From Triatoma infestans (Eukaryota; Arthropoda; Insecta; Hemiptera; Reduviidae): a stretch of DNA of 64,000 bases. The translations under genes and the position numbers were made by a program. A model generated the notes under the pieces. The model saw nothing but the letters and a program-made list of their open reading frames with translations. It had not been told where the DNA came from and searched no databases. Shown here one piece after another: positions 1 through 11,700 of this stretch. Every line of letters starts with the position of its first letter. Position 1 is the stretch's first letter. The DNA lies in NCBI GenBank assembly GCA_011037195.1, contig JAAEAF010004273.1:1-64000 (forward strand), given 5' to 3'.

Positions 1-1022
1 GTTTGGCACTCTGGACTACTTTACAAACTTACAAACACAAACGCACCAACATACCTAACTCGAATAACAGGATCCATCTGTCCAAGGTAACACTTAACAA
101 TACATTCAGTACAGAAAGACAAATACTAGCGGGACTACCACAAGGGGCAATCATGAGCCCAATACTCTTCAACCTCTACTGCTCAGACATACCTGAACCT
201 ACTACAGCGACCTTAGCTACCTACGCGGACGATACCATGTTAGCCTCATCCAGTACAGACATTAACGAAAGCATTACTGACTTACAAACATCAATAGACT
301 GTATATCTGGCTGGTTTCACCGTTGGAAGCTAAAGTTAAACCCATCTAAAACTGAAGCGAAAATCTTCGCTCTACGGCGGTTTCGAAATGAAGACCTTCG
401 CCTATTAACAATTGACAACCAGGAAATTCCCTGGAAACAAAAAGACCAAGGAGTGCGTTATCTGGGCGTAATCCTCGATACAAGACTCACCTGGAGACTA
501 CACATTAACACTAAACTGCAACAAGCATACACCCGACTGAAACAACTCTACCCACTCATTAACAGAAACACACCACTCAAACACTCCTGCACCACACTAC
601 TCTATAAAACTCTCCTTAGACCTCTCCTGACATACGTCTGTCCAGTTTGGATAACAGCTAGCAACACACTGACAAAACGAATCCAGACTTTCCAAAACAA
701 GGTACTACAAATTGCACTAAACGCTCCTGGTTTGTCAGAAACACGCAAACATACAGAGAACTTGACATGCCAGATATATACACACACATGACTAAACTTA
801 CAGACAAATTCTTCCTATCGCTTCACACACTACCCTCAGCTTCACATTACCACAAAGGCGAGCCTACATCATCCAGAAGATTAAAACCCAGACTCTACCA
901 AGATCTCTGAGAAAACTCATCTTTGTTTTCTTGTTTCTGTTCTTTATCTTTCAATTAGCCCTATGTGTAAAGCTCTAAGTGAGCTGGCCCACACTAATTT
1001 GTAAATAAATAAAAAAAATTAT
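1..1022 (+). mobile_element. 3' end of a Jockey-type non-LTR retrotransposon
   Basis: The window opens inside the reverse transcriptase of a LINE and runs through its stop, a short 3' UTR and an A-rich tail (about 1003-1018). The left part lies outside the window. The tail directly abuts the env remnant of a reverse-strand errantivirus-like element, so this LINE probably inserted into that env gene, and the rest of env with its 3' LTR should lie left of base 1. Confidence 0.8.
3..910 (+). pseudogene. Jockey-clade reverse transcriptase, C-terminal part, frameshifted
   Basis: The open frame enters from the window edge and encodes the palm and thumb of a LINE reverse transcriptase, which copies the element RNA at the nicked target. 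Visible are the GLPQGAIMSPILFNLY block and the catalytic YADDT box (about residues 72-76), followed by the LNPSKTEAKIF and YLGVILD segments typical of Jockey elements. The main frame stops at 791, but the expected C-terminal tail continues in another frame (about 767-910), so a frameshift lies near 760. The endonuclease and gag-like ORF are outside the window. The copy is inactive as read. Confidence 0.85.
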
Positions 1023-1029
1023 TTTATAT

Positions 1030-1787
1030 TTTATTTTTATTAGTTAATTGTAAAGTAAATCTCCCTCCAACAACATGTAGTGCACATTTCACAGATCCTA
1101 ATTGCCATAATATTTCGGGATCACTGCTAATAAACTGAACCTTTGTTTGATTTATAATTTTTACAATTTCTTGGTTAGTAATTACACTGGAGTGTATAAT
1201 ACCAAGTTTACAAAATTCTATGCTGTCGTCAATATCACTGATTTTGTTGGTTAATAACTGTAGTGTGCTGAGGAGGAAACTATATTGCTGTGATAACTCT
1301 AGTGCTTTTGAGTCATTAGAGATTATGGTCAGATAATCTTTTAATTATTATTGTTGTTTTGAATTATTTCAATGTCTTTGTTAAATTTACTAATGAGTTC
1401 CGTGTTTACCGAGAGTTGGTTTTCCACGTTAAGTTCTAGAGTGTATTCGTTTTTTTGTAGTTGCTGTATTATTTGATCGTATTTAGCTTTGTCGTCTGCG
1501 TCCATGTTCCCTGTAATCCATGATATGGCTGTCCCTAATCCGTTGATCAGTCCTCGTTTTTGTCTTCCTAATTTGTTTAAGTAGATGTGGTCCATTTTGT
1601 TTCTTGCGTATTCTATATAGGAATCTATAGTTTTGATGAAAAATGGATCTCTTCTTCTTGGGTCGATGTTTCTTAGGTTTTGTTCAATTTTTATTATTTC
1701 GTTATTGATTTTATTTAGGTTGATGTTATGTATGTATGAGTAAGTTTGATTTATCATTAAGGACGTTTGTGTTCGGATGGGTATCAC
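1030..1787 (-). pseudogene. errantivirus-like env remnant
   Basis: This is the envelope (fusion glycoprotein) gene fragment of the reverse-strand element. A furin-type basic site followed by a glycine-rich fusion-peptide-like stretch (RQKR then GLINGLG) is visible, and the downstream segment matches the env of the younger copy. The frame is broken near 1341, continues in another frame to about 1030, and is then cut off by the adjoining LINE, so the transmembrane anchor is missing. Confidence 0.75.
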
Positions 1788-1976
1788 TCCTGGGGATTTG
1801 GTTAAGTCGAATATTCTGTGCGCTTTGATAAAGGGTGGGCATAGTTGAGCCAGAAGGATCGTGTATTTGCTATTATTATTTTGCTCATTCTGCCCTGAAA
1901 CAGAGTTGTTTTTAGTTACTTTTCTAGGTCTTTTTGCTCTGTTTTTCTGTGGATATTTTCTTGTGGATTTTGTATT

Positions 1977-3113
1977 TTATGTGTTAAAAACGCATACAAT
2001 GTATTTTCTTGTGGGTATTTTCTTGTGTGTTTTCTGTTTGTATTTTCTGTGGATTTTGAATGATTTTTTTATTTTAGAAGTAGTGGCCAGTCGGGTTTTG
2101 GGATCATAGGATACTGGGAAGTATTTGGGATGGTGTTTCCTATGTGTAGTGGATTTGATGTAAATGGTGTTTGGTAATTGTATGTCATGTTCCCGAGTGG
2201 TGTTAAGTTTTTCAGTTCTTTTTTCTTTTTCCTTGTTCAGTTTTTCCTTTATTAATTTTTGTACTAGTTCTAGGTCATTATGGTATTGCTTAGTTCTTTC
2301 TTCCGTTAGTGTGGTTTGTATATTGTCTGGGTTTATGTTATTGGTTCCGTACGTAATTTCCATGGAGGTCAGTTTCAAACCGGTTATTATGCTATTGTTG
2401 TATGCTAATACTGCTAATTGCATGTTTGTAATCAGATTATTGTTTTTATTTTGTGATTGGATAGAATTTAATAATTCTATTAAAGTTGAATGTATTCGTT
2501 CGATAATTCCTTGAGATTGAGAGTGTGAAGGTGTTACATAATGGGGTTCTATATCGTAGAGTGTTAATAGATTTTTTACTCCGTTGTTATCAAATTCTTT
2601 ACCGTTATCCATCTGTATCTGTTTCGGTATAGGGAATAGGGTGAAGTAATTATGTAATTTTTCCTGTATTTCTATTTGATTGTGTGTTCTGATTGGATAT
2701 ACTGTTAATTTTTTGCTAAAACAGTCAATCATGGTTAAGAATTTTTGTGCATTATAGTTAAAGACATCTATTGCTAGTTTTTCGAATGGTTTATCTGGTG
2801 TGGGAGTTTTGTTATAAACTAATTTTATAGGTTGCCGATCGTATTTTACTTTGAGACAAGTTGGGCATTGATTAATGAAGCCGGATATATCTTTGAACAT
2901 ACCGGGCCAATAATACCGGCGCCGAATGTGTTCGTAAGACTCCGAAGTGCCTCGGTGATAGGTTTTTCCGCAATGATAGTTGGCAATAGTCTCCTTCCGT
3001 TCTGTGTTGTCCTCTACGTCTAAGAGTATTTTGAAATAGCGTCTAATTTTGATAGTTCTAAAGTTAGTAGTGATAATATTTTGGAAACTCAGGAATATCC
3101 CTGTTATACTCAT
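1977..3113 (-). pseudogene. errantivirus-like integrase
   Basis: This 378-codon frame holds the zinc-binding HHCC region (HCGKTYH ... QCPTC), then the DDE catalytic core: Asp in KLAIDVFNY, Asp in IQMDNGKEF and Glu in QGIIERIHSTL. A basic C-terminal region resembles that of the younger copy. All three catalytic acids are present, so the integrase domain looks intact even though the surrounding pol is broken. It would insert the element DNA into a target. The ATG at 3113 is internal to pol and not a natural start. Confidence 0.85.
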
Positions 3114-3517
3114 TTTGCATTGTTTGTGAATTCTGACAGTAAACCCCGTAAGTTGTATTGGGTTTTAGATATTCTAATATAAAGGTTTTTATTTGTTCAT
3201 CGTTATCAATGTTGCTTATTACGAGTTTTAAGCGGTTTTTATTGATTAAACTTAACTTTAAGTTGCTTGATTTCTGGATTACCTTTCTATAATTATCTGA
3301 TTTTGTTCTACATTTAGTACTTTGTTTTTATCCATTAAAGTTATTTGATTTGTGGAGCTGTGTTGAGAATGTAGTCGCTATGCTACTGTTTTCGTCTTCA
3401 AGTGTGCCGGCAGCGACGGGTTCTGCCAGTAATGAAATCGAATCGTCACTGTCATATTCTCGTGCTTGTGGATATTCTCTGATGAATTCCTCTAGTACTG
3501 TCTGGGGGTCGACTTCA

Positions 3518-4640
3518 CTAGTATTGTTGGTATTGTCTATGGCATTGATTTCTTGGGGTGGTCTGGATAGTGTCGGCTACTACGTTAGTTTTTCCGGGTA
3601 CGTATTTAATTTCAAAGTCGAAGTCTGCTAATTGCAATTTCCAGCGTATTAGTTTCGAGTTGGGTTCTTTCAAACTGTGTAACCATTGTAGGGGTCGGTG
3701 GTCCGTTTGTATAGTACATTTTCGTCCGTTTATGTAAGGTTTGAAATATTTGCAGGCCCAAACGATTGTGAGAAGTTGATTTTCGATTGTTGAGTAGTTT
3801 TCTTCCTGTCGGTTTAGAGTTCGTGAAGCAAATGAGATTGGTAAGTCTTTTCCGCCTATGCTTTGAGAGAGTACAGCGCCTAGGACGTAATTAGAGGCGT
3901 CTGTCATAAGGATGAAAGGTTTGTCGAAGTTGGGTAATTGCAATATTGGGCTGTTTTGTAATAGTGATTTTAATGTCTCAAAAGCTTGTTTGTAATCTTC
4001 TGTAATGATTCTGATATGTCTTTGTCAGTTCGTAAGGCTAAGGTTAGCGGTTTTGCTATTTTTGCGTAGTCCTTAATCAGTTTCCTATAGTAACCAGTAA
4101 GTCCGAGGAACTGTTTAATCTGTTTTTTGTTTTCAGGATAGGAAATTTGGCTATGGCTTCTAATTTAGTAGGGTTGGGCTGTATCCCTTTGTCTGATATT
4201 ATATGTCCTCGGTATAACAGTTCCCTTCTGAAGAATTCGGTCTTGTCTAATTGAATTTTTAAGTTGTGAGTTCTAAGTTTGTGAAATACAGCTCTTAAAT
4301 GCTTCAAGTGCTCAGTTAGTTGTCGGAAAAGATTATTATATCGTCCATGTAAATTAGTACGTTAGGTATTTTAGAGAAAATAAGATTCATAGCGCGTTGG
4401 AATGTCGGTGGGCGTTCTTTAGTCCGAAAGGCATGCGAGTAAATTCATAGTGCCCGTCTTCAGTCGAAAAGGCCGTCTTGGGAATGGAGTCCGGGCCCAT
4501 TTCGATCTGATGGAACCCCGAAGCTAGGTCGATTGTCGAGAAGTATGTTGCCCGTCCAATTTTTCCGAACAATTCCTCGATGTTTGGTATGGAAATCTGT
4601 CTTCAATTGTTTTTTCATTTAATTTACGGTAATCTATTAC
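3518..4640 (-). pseudogene. errantivirus-like reverse transcriptase and RNase H, multiply frameshifted
   Basis: Three reverse-strand pieces in different frames carry, in order, RT motif A with the catalytic Asp ([12 protein letters not shown]) and FGLKNA (4387-4572), the YMDD region in a separate frame near 4345, the thumb with FFRRELLYRGHIISDKGI (4077-4307), and RNase H with the TDASNYVLGAVLSQ and HRPLQWL blocks (3518-3943). Together they would copy RNA to DNA and remove the RNA strand. The breaks near 4570, 4380, 4310 and 4000 make it a clear pseudogene. This copy still has the RT core that the younger copy has lost. Confidence 0.85.
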
Positions 4641-4684
4641 CATACGCACCTTTCTTTTCCCCGAAGCGTCCAGTTTTTTGGGTA

Positions 4685-5578
4685 CTACCTAGATTGGGGA
4701 ATTGTAAGGTGAATACTTGGTTGTATAATTTTATTTTCAAGTAACTTACCTATTTCGATTTGTATGTCTTTTTTAAAAATTTGGGGATACCGATAATTCT
4801 TTGTGTACACGGGATTTTCATCCTTAGTTATTATTTTATGTTTTAGCAAATTCGTGCTGCTTAATTTATCATTCTCGCATATTGTTTCAGGAAATTCACT
4901 CATTAGTTCTATTATTTTTGTTTTTTCTTCAGTATTCATGTGCTCTGTTTTTATGAGATTCGGTAGTTTATGTTTTACCATTTCTAAGTCCGCGGGGTTT
5001 GAGTTGTAAGTTGATACTATTTCTTCTATTTCCATGGGTTCAGGACATATGGTCGTGACCTCATGGGAATATATAAGACAATTGGCCTTACCATTACTAT
5101 TTTTAACTAAACCTTTTTCGAGGATTACAATCGGGTTTTTCAGTTCATAATCATTAATAAGTTCTTCTGGACAATCAAAATTTTTTATAGGGATTTTGAC
5201 TACATTGAGTCCTTTCTTTAACTTTATGGATTCGTCCATAGTGAAAAGTAACTGTTTATTCCCGTGTTTATATTCTAATTGATTACTCTTAAAATTTACA
5301 TTAGCGTTTAATTGTCCTAGTGTTTCGTGTCGGGGAAAATTTAAATAAGAAAGTTTAATAGGCTCAGAGTTAGGAAATATGTCGTTTATGTTCATTAGTA
5401 TATACTCATTACCTGTTTCCTCTCCCGCTGGTGTTTTGACTATAAATTTTTCTTGGTATTTTTTTGTTCTTGGAGGTACTATTGCTGGATCGATGTAATT
5501 CTTTTGAGACCCTGTATCTATTAACCATTTATAGCTATGTTGTCTAGAAAATAGGGGAGAGATTTGGAGATTGTCTTT
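4685..5578 (-). pseudogene. errantivirus-like protease and start of reverse transcriptase
   Basis: The frame opens upstream of its first ATG (5395) and overlaps the end of gag, lying one base forward of it. The aspartic-protease signature WLIDTGS is near 5510-5525. A linker with CPEPMEIEE follows, also present in the younger copy, then the RT entry segment with NPVYTKNYRYPQ before the frame breaks at 4685. The protease would cut the Gag-Pol polyprotein. The copy is inactive because pol is broken at least three times downstream. Confidence 0.8.
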
Positions 5579-6678
5579 AACTCGAAAACGGACTTTGGCT
5601 GGGCGGTTCGGGAGGTATTGGGTTGAGCTCTAAAAAATGGTTTGTTAGTTTTGTAACAGTCTCCGTTAAGGTTTTTACCTGTTCTTTTAGTTCTGTTATT
5701 TCATTATTGTTAGGTGTTTCAGTGATTGTTAATTCATAAGGGGAGATCATGTGTCTAGTGTCCGTGGGTCTATTAAGTGTTCTCATTGATACAGTGTTTT
5801 GTGAGTTCCAATGTGGTTTAGTGTTTATTGGTTGTTGAGGAGAATTAAATCTAGGTTGTGGAAACTTATTTCTGGGTGGTTGGAAGTTTTGGAATTGAGG
5901 TCTGGGCTGGAAGAAATTATTTTTTGGGAATTGATGGGGTGTGGTTTATATTATTGTCAGGTGTATTCGATAGTTTAAGGTGGTTCATTACTATTCCGCA
6001 TTCGTTAATCAGTTTAATACGTATGTAATCTAAGTCTTGACATTGTAGGGACTGTAAGTGTGCACCTAATGTAGGGTGTACTCCGTATAGGAATACCCTG
6101 ACTAGTTGGGCGTCTAGCTGTTTAGTTAGTTCTTTCAGAACGGGTTCTTCGAGTTTGTCTATTTTGTATCTAGTAAGTATCGTGATTCTCCTTTCGTCAA
6201 GTCTGTTTAGGAACTCTATTGGGTGTACTCTTGGTTTTGATTTCATACAATTTACTTCTGCCAATAGATCGGGTACTGATCGATTATCCGCGAAATTTTT
6301 TCGGAGGGCCTCTATAATTTCCCCCACTCTTCTGCAGTTATTATTATATACCGCAATTTTAGCCGGATCTTTTATTTGTGCAATTGCTGCTTTTAATATC
6401 AGCCAATGATTATGTTCCTTCTCTTTTACGTTATTCGCACAATATATGTCATAAATCTCTTCACATGTATCAATAAAATGGGGTAGGGCGTAACTATCTC
6501 CGTTATATTCTGGGATATACTTGAGAATGTCATGAGGAACAGGTAGCGATATGTTGGCCATTTTGAATGCTGTTATAACATTGGCATTCAATCTTCTATA
6601 ACATTGGAATTTAGTTCTAACTGGTGGGTTTACCTTAAAGTCTTCTGGGAGCTCGAGTTCTTCCTCAGGGAAGTCCAA
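5577..6678 (-). pseudogene. errantivirus-like gag
   Basis: Gag would form the capsid particle around element RNA. The main part (5917-6678, 253 aa) shows the capsid-like segment YIPEYNGDSYALPHFIDTCE and a basic-to-acidic helical region, matching the gag at 58224. A frame break at an A-run near 5920 separates the Pro/Gln/Asn-rich tail (5577-5916), which ends with SPYELT and a coiled-coil-like stretch. There is no CCHC zinc knuckle, as is usual in this group. The start at 6678 is the first ATG of the open frame and is uncertain. Confidence 0.8.
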
Positions 6679-6869
6679 TTCCTCCGCACTACTGCTCGCC
6701 TTTTTGCGATATCACTGGAAGGTGGCCAGGTTTCTCTTTTATCATTTACAGCGCTTGGCGGGATAACAAATCTCACTTGCACTATCGGGTTACTGATTGA
6801 TGGCAATTAACAGTAAACACTGAAGTAACTTGGTCGGGATAACTGATCTCGCACTCAAGACACTTTGCT

Positions 6870-6886
6870 GTCCCTGTTGGGCGCCA
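6870..6886 (-). other. primer-binding site, tRNA-Lys type
   Basis: Reverse-strand TGGCGCCCAACAGGGAC directly follows the LTR. It resembles the complement of the 3' end of tRNA-Lys, the primer used by gypsy-like elements, with one base fewer than the site of the copy at 57969. Confidence 0.75.
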
Positions 6887-7095
6887 GTTATAGAACAGTA
6901 ACCGCGAACTTCCCAAAAAAAACTTTATTTTTAAAAATAATACAAACAATTAACTATAGACATAAAGCAACAACTGTTTAAATGTAACTGGTTCTAATTC
7001 TCTCTCTGTGCATTGATTTTAATACTCATATATATATAGATATGATAATCTTTATCAGTGCAGGTGTGCATTCCTAGATAATGCGGCCTGTAACT
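6886..7095 (-). repeat. 5' LTR of errantivirus-like copy A
   Basis: On the reverse strand this about 210 bp LTR begins AGTTAC and ends TATAACT, giving the AGTTA...TAACT inverted termini of Gypsy-type errantiviruses. A TATATATA box lies near 7029-7038 and an AATAAAG-like poly(A) signal near 6930. It ends against the primer-binding site. Its partner 3' LTR is not in the window, so age cannot be estimated. Confidence 0.75.
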
Positions 7096-7173
7096 GATAA
7101 CCACAAAATGAAGCAGGCTACCACGGAAAATGTCACTGATGCTTTCCAGCTCTGCGGAACCAGCCACCACAAC
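7096..7173 (+). mobile_element. fragment of hammerhead-type element, family 2
   Basis: The sequence beginning GATAACCACAAAATG and ending in the CTGCGGAACC...CCACAAC motif matches the right part of the elements at 16768-17075 and 31398-31585. It begins at the base that would follow the predicted cleavage site (GGUC then GAU) in the intact copies and abuts the LTR of the errantivirus-like copy A. Confidence 0.6.
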
Positions 7174-7900
7174 GTCCATTAGGTTTATACTTACTTATTA
7201 AAACAATTCTGATTCCGATTATATGAGAAGTAATTTCTCTGTTAACTAAGACCCAAGTTTTGCTTTTAATACAGACTGTACACGCGTAGCATGAACTCGG
7301 AAGCGTTACAGGGCTTAATGAAGCACGCAATTATGAAAGTTAACAAAGGCTTACCTTGCAAATGCGGTTATGATGAATGAGAAGCGTATATTAAGCCGAT
7401 GAACTGTGAAAGACGCTAGGAAGTGAAAAAGGGTATAAAGGAGGCTGTGTAAATGTGTAAATATGTTCGTGTATAGGTGTGTATGAAGGAAGTTGCGGGA
7501 AAGGTAATTAGTGAATGAAGCGGTACGGAAGCGTGCGTGCGTTTATGCGAATAAGACATCTCGGAAGCTGGTTGGAGGCAGAGATGAAAGGCCTGTGTTG
7601 TAGACGCAATACACCCGTGGAGGTGGTAACATTATGATGAAGCAGTAAATGATGACGCAGAGACAAATACACATATACGCAAATATACGTGAAGCGAGCC
7701 AAACCACAAGTGAAGAAAAGGGGGAATTATTCCTGGAGTTGATTAACCAGGAAAAAGGGGGCGGCTGTGGAGGGCAAACCAACATCCGGAGACGCGAGAG
7801 AAGGCGCGAACGCGCCAGAGAATTGGCGGGAGAGAATTAAAAAGAGGAGAAACAGGATGTTTGGCCGGACGACGCGGGCGGCGCGGAAGTTACTTATACA
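7174..7900. other. no recognisable gene
   Basis: Overlapping short open frames occur on both strands without any recognisable domain. A purine-rich stretch (7690-7860) and a GC-richer patch near 7865-7900 mark the approach to the truncated Copia element. Nothing further is supported. Confidence 0.5.
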
Positions 7901-7904
7901 GACA

Positions 7905-9301
7905 CAATTTGGCAAGACGACGCAACACAGATGACATTTCAATGGCGATTATTTCTCGCCATTCACTGGAAGATGGACCATTTAATGCTTGCTCGAAAGG
8001 TACTTCGGACATCATAACTTTTTCAGAAGATATGAGATTGACTTCTTCAGTTTCCTCTTCTTCCAATGATAGTGGTAATACTTAAAATTGTTTACGAGGT
8101 CTACCTCTCGATCCTGTCCGAATCCACTTTGGCCTTTCTGGTCCCCTTCGCAGTTTTTGTTGTTTCTCAATACGTTCAGATTCTATTTTTTTTTGTTTAT
8201 TAGATCTATCAGACTCAATATCGTCATTATTTCTATTTCGACAGTTTCTAATTGCAGGGGTTCTTCCGCATTTATTTCTCGCTCAATAAAATCCTCGAAA
8301 ATATCAGGATTGTTATTTATCATAGATGCCTTGAAATTGCTTGCCCCGATGAATTTTATGTATTGAGTTATTATGACCTTCCGTTCACCCGCTAACCAAA
8401 TTCTATAGCCTTTATAGCTTCTTAAGAATAGCCTGGAAGTACTCCGTCTTTTCCCCTTGGCCCAAATTTTCCTCTAGAAGGTTTGTTATCCAAGTAGTAT
8501 ATGCGACAAAATTTTTAAAATATTTTACACTTGCTTTTCTTCCATTCCAAACTTCGTAAAAAGTTGAGCCGTTTAAACTACTCGTTGGGCATCGATTCCT
8601 AATATAATTTGCTGTAATCACAGCTTCCGCCCAAAAAATATCTGGAAGACCCGACTGAATCAGTAAACAACTGGCCATATCTACTAAAGTTCTATTTTTT
8701 CTTTCAAATATCCCATTCTGTTCAGGGATGTACGGAATTCTGTTCAGTCGTCGACGTAAACCTCGAGTTTTTAGAAATGCACCAAACTCACTAATAACGT
8801 ATTCACACCCGTTGTCGGCCTGAAGAAATTTTATCTTTTTATTATTTTGGTTTCGACCATACTAACAACTTGCTTAAAAGTTTAAAATAGATCCTTTTTT
8901 GAATTAAGAAACCGGACCTCGTCCACCTGGACTTATCATCAGTAAACGTCACCATGTATTTTGATTTAATGTTTGATATTAATGGACCCATCTGGCAATA
9001 CCCCTTTTCAAGCTCTTTGGCTGAGTTATCATTAACTGAGTTGAAGTAGGATCCTGAACCTTTATTTTAATTCCCATTATCCCCATTATCAGAGCGCAGT
9101 TTTTCTTAAATAATACTTGCAATTAATGTCAGTTATTTTAGCAACTGATAATAAATTCCGTATGTCTGGAACATGCAGCGTATTGTTTAACGTTACATTC
9201 TCCATTTTTTTTGGTCTACCGGTAGTAATGGAAACTATACCTTTTGCGGCAACGTCAGCAGAGGTATCTTCGCAAGATGAATAAATCGACATCTTTAGCA
9301 T
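7905..9301 (-). pseudogene. Copia pol: protease/pre-integrase, integrase, RT start
   Basis: At 9089-9301 a segment with TLHVPDIRNLLSVAKI is the protease to GAG-pre-integrase part. At 8412-8678 the integrase tail with IFWAEAVITANYIRNRCPTS is diagnostic of Copia. Between 7905 and 8366 the reverse strand reads a linker with a GRPRK basic motif and then EVPFEQALNGP, the usual entry to Copia RT. The integrase catalytic core between is degraded. The element is truncated inside RT. Confidence 0.75.
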
Positions 9302-9348
9302 TGTCTATCTTTTTTCGCGGTCTGTTTGTTTTGAAATTTACTAGGCAT

Positions 9349-10075
9349 TCATTTCTTGTGCCCCACACGTTTACACAGGTAACATCGAATCTGAGGGTTA
9401 TCTAGTTTATCAAATTTATTTCCATCATGTTTAGTAATGCTATTCCGTTTCTTTTGTTGTTTTCTCATATAGATTGCGTTTTGAGTAGAATTCCGACTAT
9501 CGTTATTTCTTGCGTCAGACTCGTCTATAATTTTAATACGCAGAGCCTCAGGTGTAGGTAGCACATCCCGCGATTCAATCGCGCATCTAAAGTTTTCGAA
9601 GTTGTTTGGAAGATTGTATAATAACATAATTGTTAGAAGATCTGGATTCACAGTGACTTTCTTTTTGCAAAGTTTATCAGCGGCATCGAAGAACCTGTTC
9701 AAATGCACTCTAATGTCTCCGCCTTCATCCATGCATTGGAGCGTTAATTGCTTAAGCAGTGTTGCTTTTCTAGCGGGTCCCTTTTATTGGTAAACGCCTT
9801 CTAACTTTAGCCACCCATCTCTAGACGTTTCACAGTTTTTGATTTGTTTCAATTCTCAAGCACAAATTGACAATATAATGTCCGATTTCGCTTTGTTATC
9901 TTCTTGATCCAGTCGCTTACAGCTTTTACAGAAGAAGAATCATCATGTGTTAAAACGGGTTCATTTATTTCAGCACTTACTTAGCCCCACTCATCATTTT
10001 TTATTAATAAAGCTTGTATTTGTCGTAATTGTCTTTCGAAAGTTCCTTAATTCGTGAAAAATTTACAACACTCAT
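9349..10075 (-). pseudogene. Copia gag
   Basis: The frame starts at an ATG (10075) whose first residues (MSVVNFSRIKELSKDNYDKY) fit the start of Copia gag. It is soon interrupted by stops, then resumes cleanly at 9349-9732 with the UBN2-type gag helices (VHLNRFFDAADKLCKKK, LLYNLPNNFENFRCAIES) and ends at the beginning of a CCHC knuckle (CYLCKRVGHKK). Gag would package element RNA in virus-like particles. Confidence 0.8.
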
Positions 10076-10159
10076 TTTGATGATTGATTAATAAAACGGA
10101 AAACAGAAATGCAGAAAATACGCGTAAATAAGAAAATCACAGTATAGCGCAATAATGTT

Positions 10160-10290
10160 CTGGGCCCATGACCTGTTGAAGTTAGGGGTTAAAATTAAGG
10201 AATTAGTAAACTCTATAAACACTTATTACTCCACGGAGCAAAATACGCATTAATTTTTTACTTTCTCTTACTCCTAGTAACTAGTAAGAC
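10160..10290 (-). other. Copia primer site and LTR end
   Basis: On the reverse strand GGTCATGGGCCCAG follows CAACA. This resembles the initiator-Met-tRNA half-molecule primer site of Drosophila copia, with CAACA as the LTR terminus. The LTR itself is only about 120 bp before dispersed repeat A begins, so it is probably truncated. Confidence 0.65.
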
Positions 10291-10294
10291 TAGT

Positions 10295-10985
10295 AAGAGG
10301 AAGTATTGTAATCATGTCAAATTTTCAATATCGAGTTTTCACCGGAAATATCCTTTTTGAGGCCCACTGAGTACAAAAAAGTGGTTTTTAGCAAATGGTC
10401 TGTGTGTCTGTGTGTGTGTGTTTTATGTGAATAGCATAGCTCGTAAAACGAAAAACCGTAGAAAGTTGAAACTTGATATTCCGCTTAGTTATCACCATGG
10501 GATCTGACAGTACGTTATCTGTCAAAATTCCTCAACCGGAAATACCACTTTACTAGCTGGTTTTTTCACTTTTTTGCAATTTTCTCAAAAATGGTTCCGA
10601 CGATTTTCTTGAAACGTTTTTATAAACATACAAAGATCTACAACTTTTATTTAAAACATTTCTCTGGGAAAATTCATTTAAGGGCACTTTTAGGGGAGGG
10701 GGTTATGTTTTCTCTAAAGTGGTATCATAGTTGATTATACAATTCTATCATTCAAAGAAAATTAACTAGAAATAAATATATGGCCAAAATTCCAAGTTCC
10801 AAGGAAATCAGTAAACCGGAAGTGCGCTTTTACTGAATAGTTTTTTCAGTTTTGAAGAATTTTATAAAATTTGGTACACAAACTATAAAATTTGTGTTAT
10901 AATTTTGAGAACTGGAATAAGAGAAAGTTATGTGATTGTTTCACACCAGAATGTTTATATTTAAAACAAACAATAAATGAATACA
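10295..10985 (+). repeat. dispersed repeat family A, copy 1
   Basis: It begins with a block reading CGAGTTTTCACCGGAAATAT and ends with GTGATTGTTTCACACCAGA. The same block order recurs at 46236-47195 (same strand), 35000-36140 (opposite strand) and, more decayed, at 15245-15960. Inside, a module starting 'AACCGGAARTRCNNYTTTACT' recurs with a period of about 260-290 bp. No coding capacity was recognised. Confidence 0.7.
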
Positions 10986-11700
10986 TCAGAAATGAACGCT
11001 CACTATTTAAATGCTGGCCGTTGCTCATACACAGAGTACCCTAGTTGAGGGCTAAAGTGTTCTCCCCACTCTTCCATCCCCACTGACACACATCCAACCA
11101 CGGCTTGTATACCATTTCCTTAGCAAGATTCCTGCGATTGTCTGTTTCTTATATTTTGTTCGCAATCATACAGACCAACCGATAAAAACATTTTTTCGGA
11201 CCCAGAGAACATGTTTTCTAGTCAAAACTCAATTCCGAAAATTTGACACGATCTCCATATTTCCTCCTTACAGAATAAGAGAAAGTAAAATTCCAATTTG
11301 TTGTTTGGCGTAGTAAATAAGATTTTCATAAATATTTTATGTTATTGAAAGAAGACAAATTAGTCTACATATATATGTATATCGTGCAAATAAATATATT
11401 AGTCCAGTAGGTGCAAAGAACTTTAGCCGTTGAGCCCCTTAAAAATAACAAAAAAAAAAAATATAAATTAAAAAATATAGCAATTATATCTGATACAGGA
11501 TTGTATTGTCAAAACACGCGGTTAAATTCATGGGATATTAGTCAAGCGGACAGCTGGGCAGGGGTAGCTATTATTCGAAAAAAATTACAGCCTTGTTACT
11601 GACAATATATGCAATAAATGAACTTAGAAATCCATAGGTTTCAATTAATTATAACGTAGATAACGTGGATAGCGTAGAATGTTAATTTAAGAGCGCTTAA
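10986..11700. other. no recognisable gene
   Basis: AT-rich sequence without a supportable ORF, RNA gene or element boundary. A short open frame at 11411-11602 is low complexity. Confidence 0.5.

Larger units (their letters stand above)
1023..7095 (-). mobile_element. decayed errantivirus-like Gypsy element, copy A
   Basis: Read on the reverse strand the order is 5' LTR, Lys-type primer site, gag, protease, reverse transcriptase, RNase H, integrase and env, the layout of insect errantiviruses. Several frames are broken and the 3' end is missing at about 1023, where a LINE tail begins. It is a diverged relative of the element at 57746-64000: the same blocks occur in gag (SPYELT), protease, RNase H, integrase and the env cleavage region. 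Confidence 0.9.
7900..10290 (-). mobile_element. truncated Copia-type LTR retrotransposon
   Basis: Reverse-strand order is an LTR end, a copia-type primer site, gag with a zinc knuckle, protease/GAG-pre-integrase region, integrase, and the beginning of reverse transcriptase. The element stops at about 7900, so most of RT, RNase H and the 3' LTR are absent. Stop codons and frameshifts are frequent. Confidence 0.85.

Noticed and set aside
1861..2514. Forward hydrophobic ORFs resembling membrane proteins
   Set aside because: They are reverse complements of the basic C-terminus of the integrase and of the env start region.
8088..8366. Forward 92-codon ORF
   Set aside because: It is the antisense of the Copia linker before reverse transcriptase.
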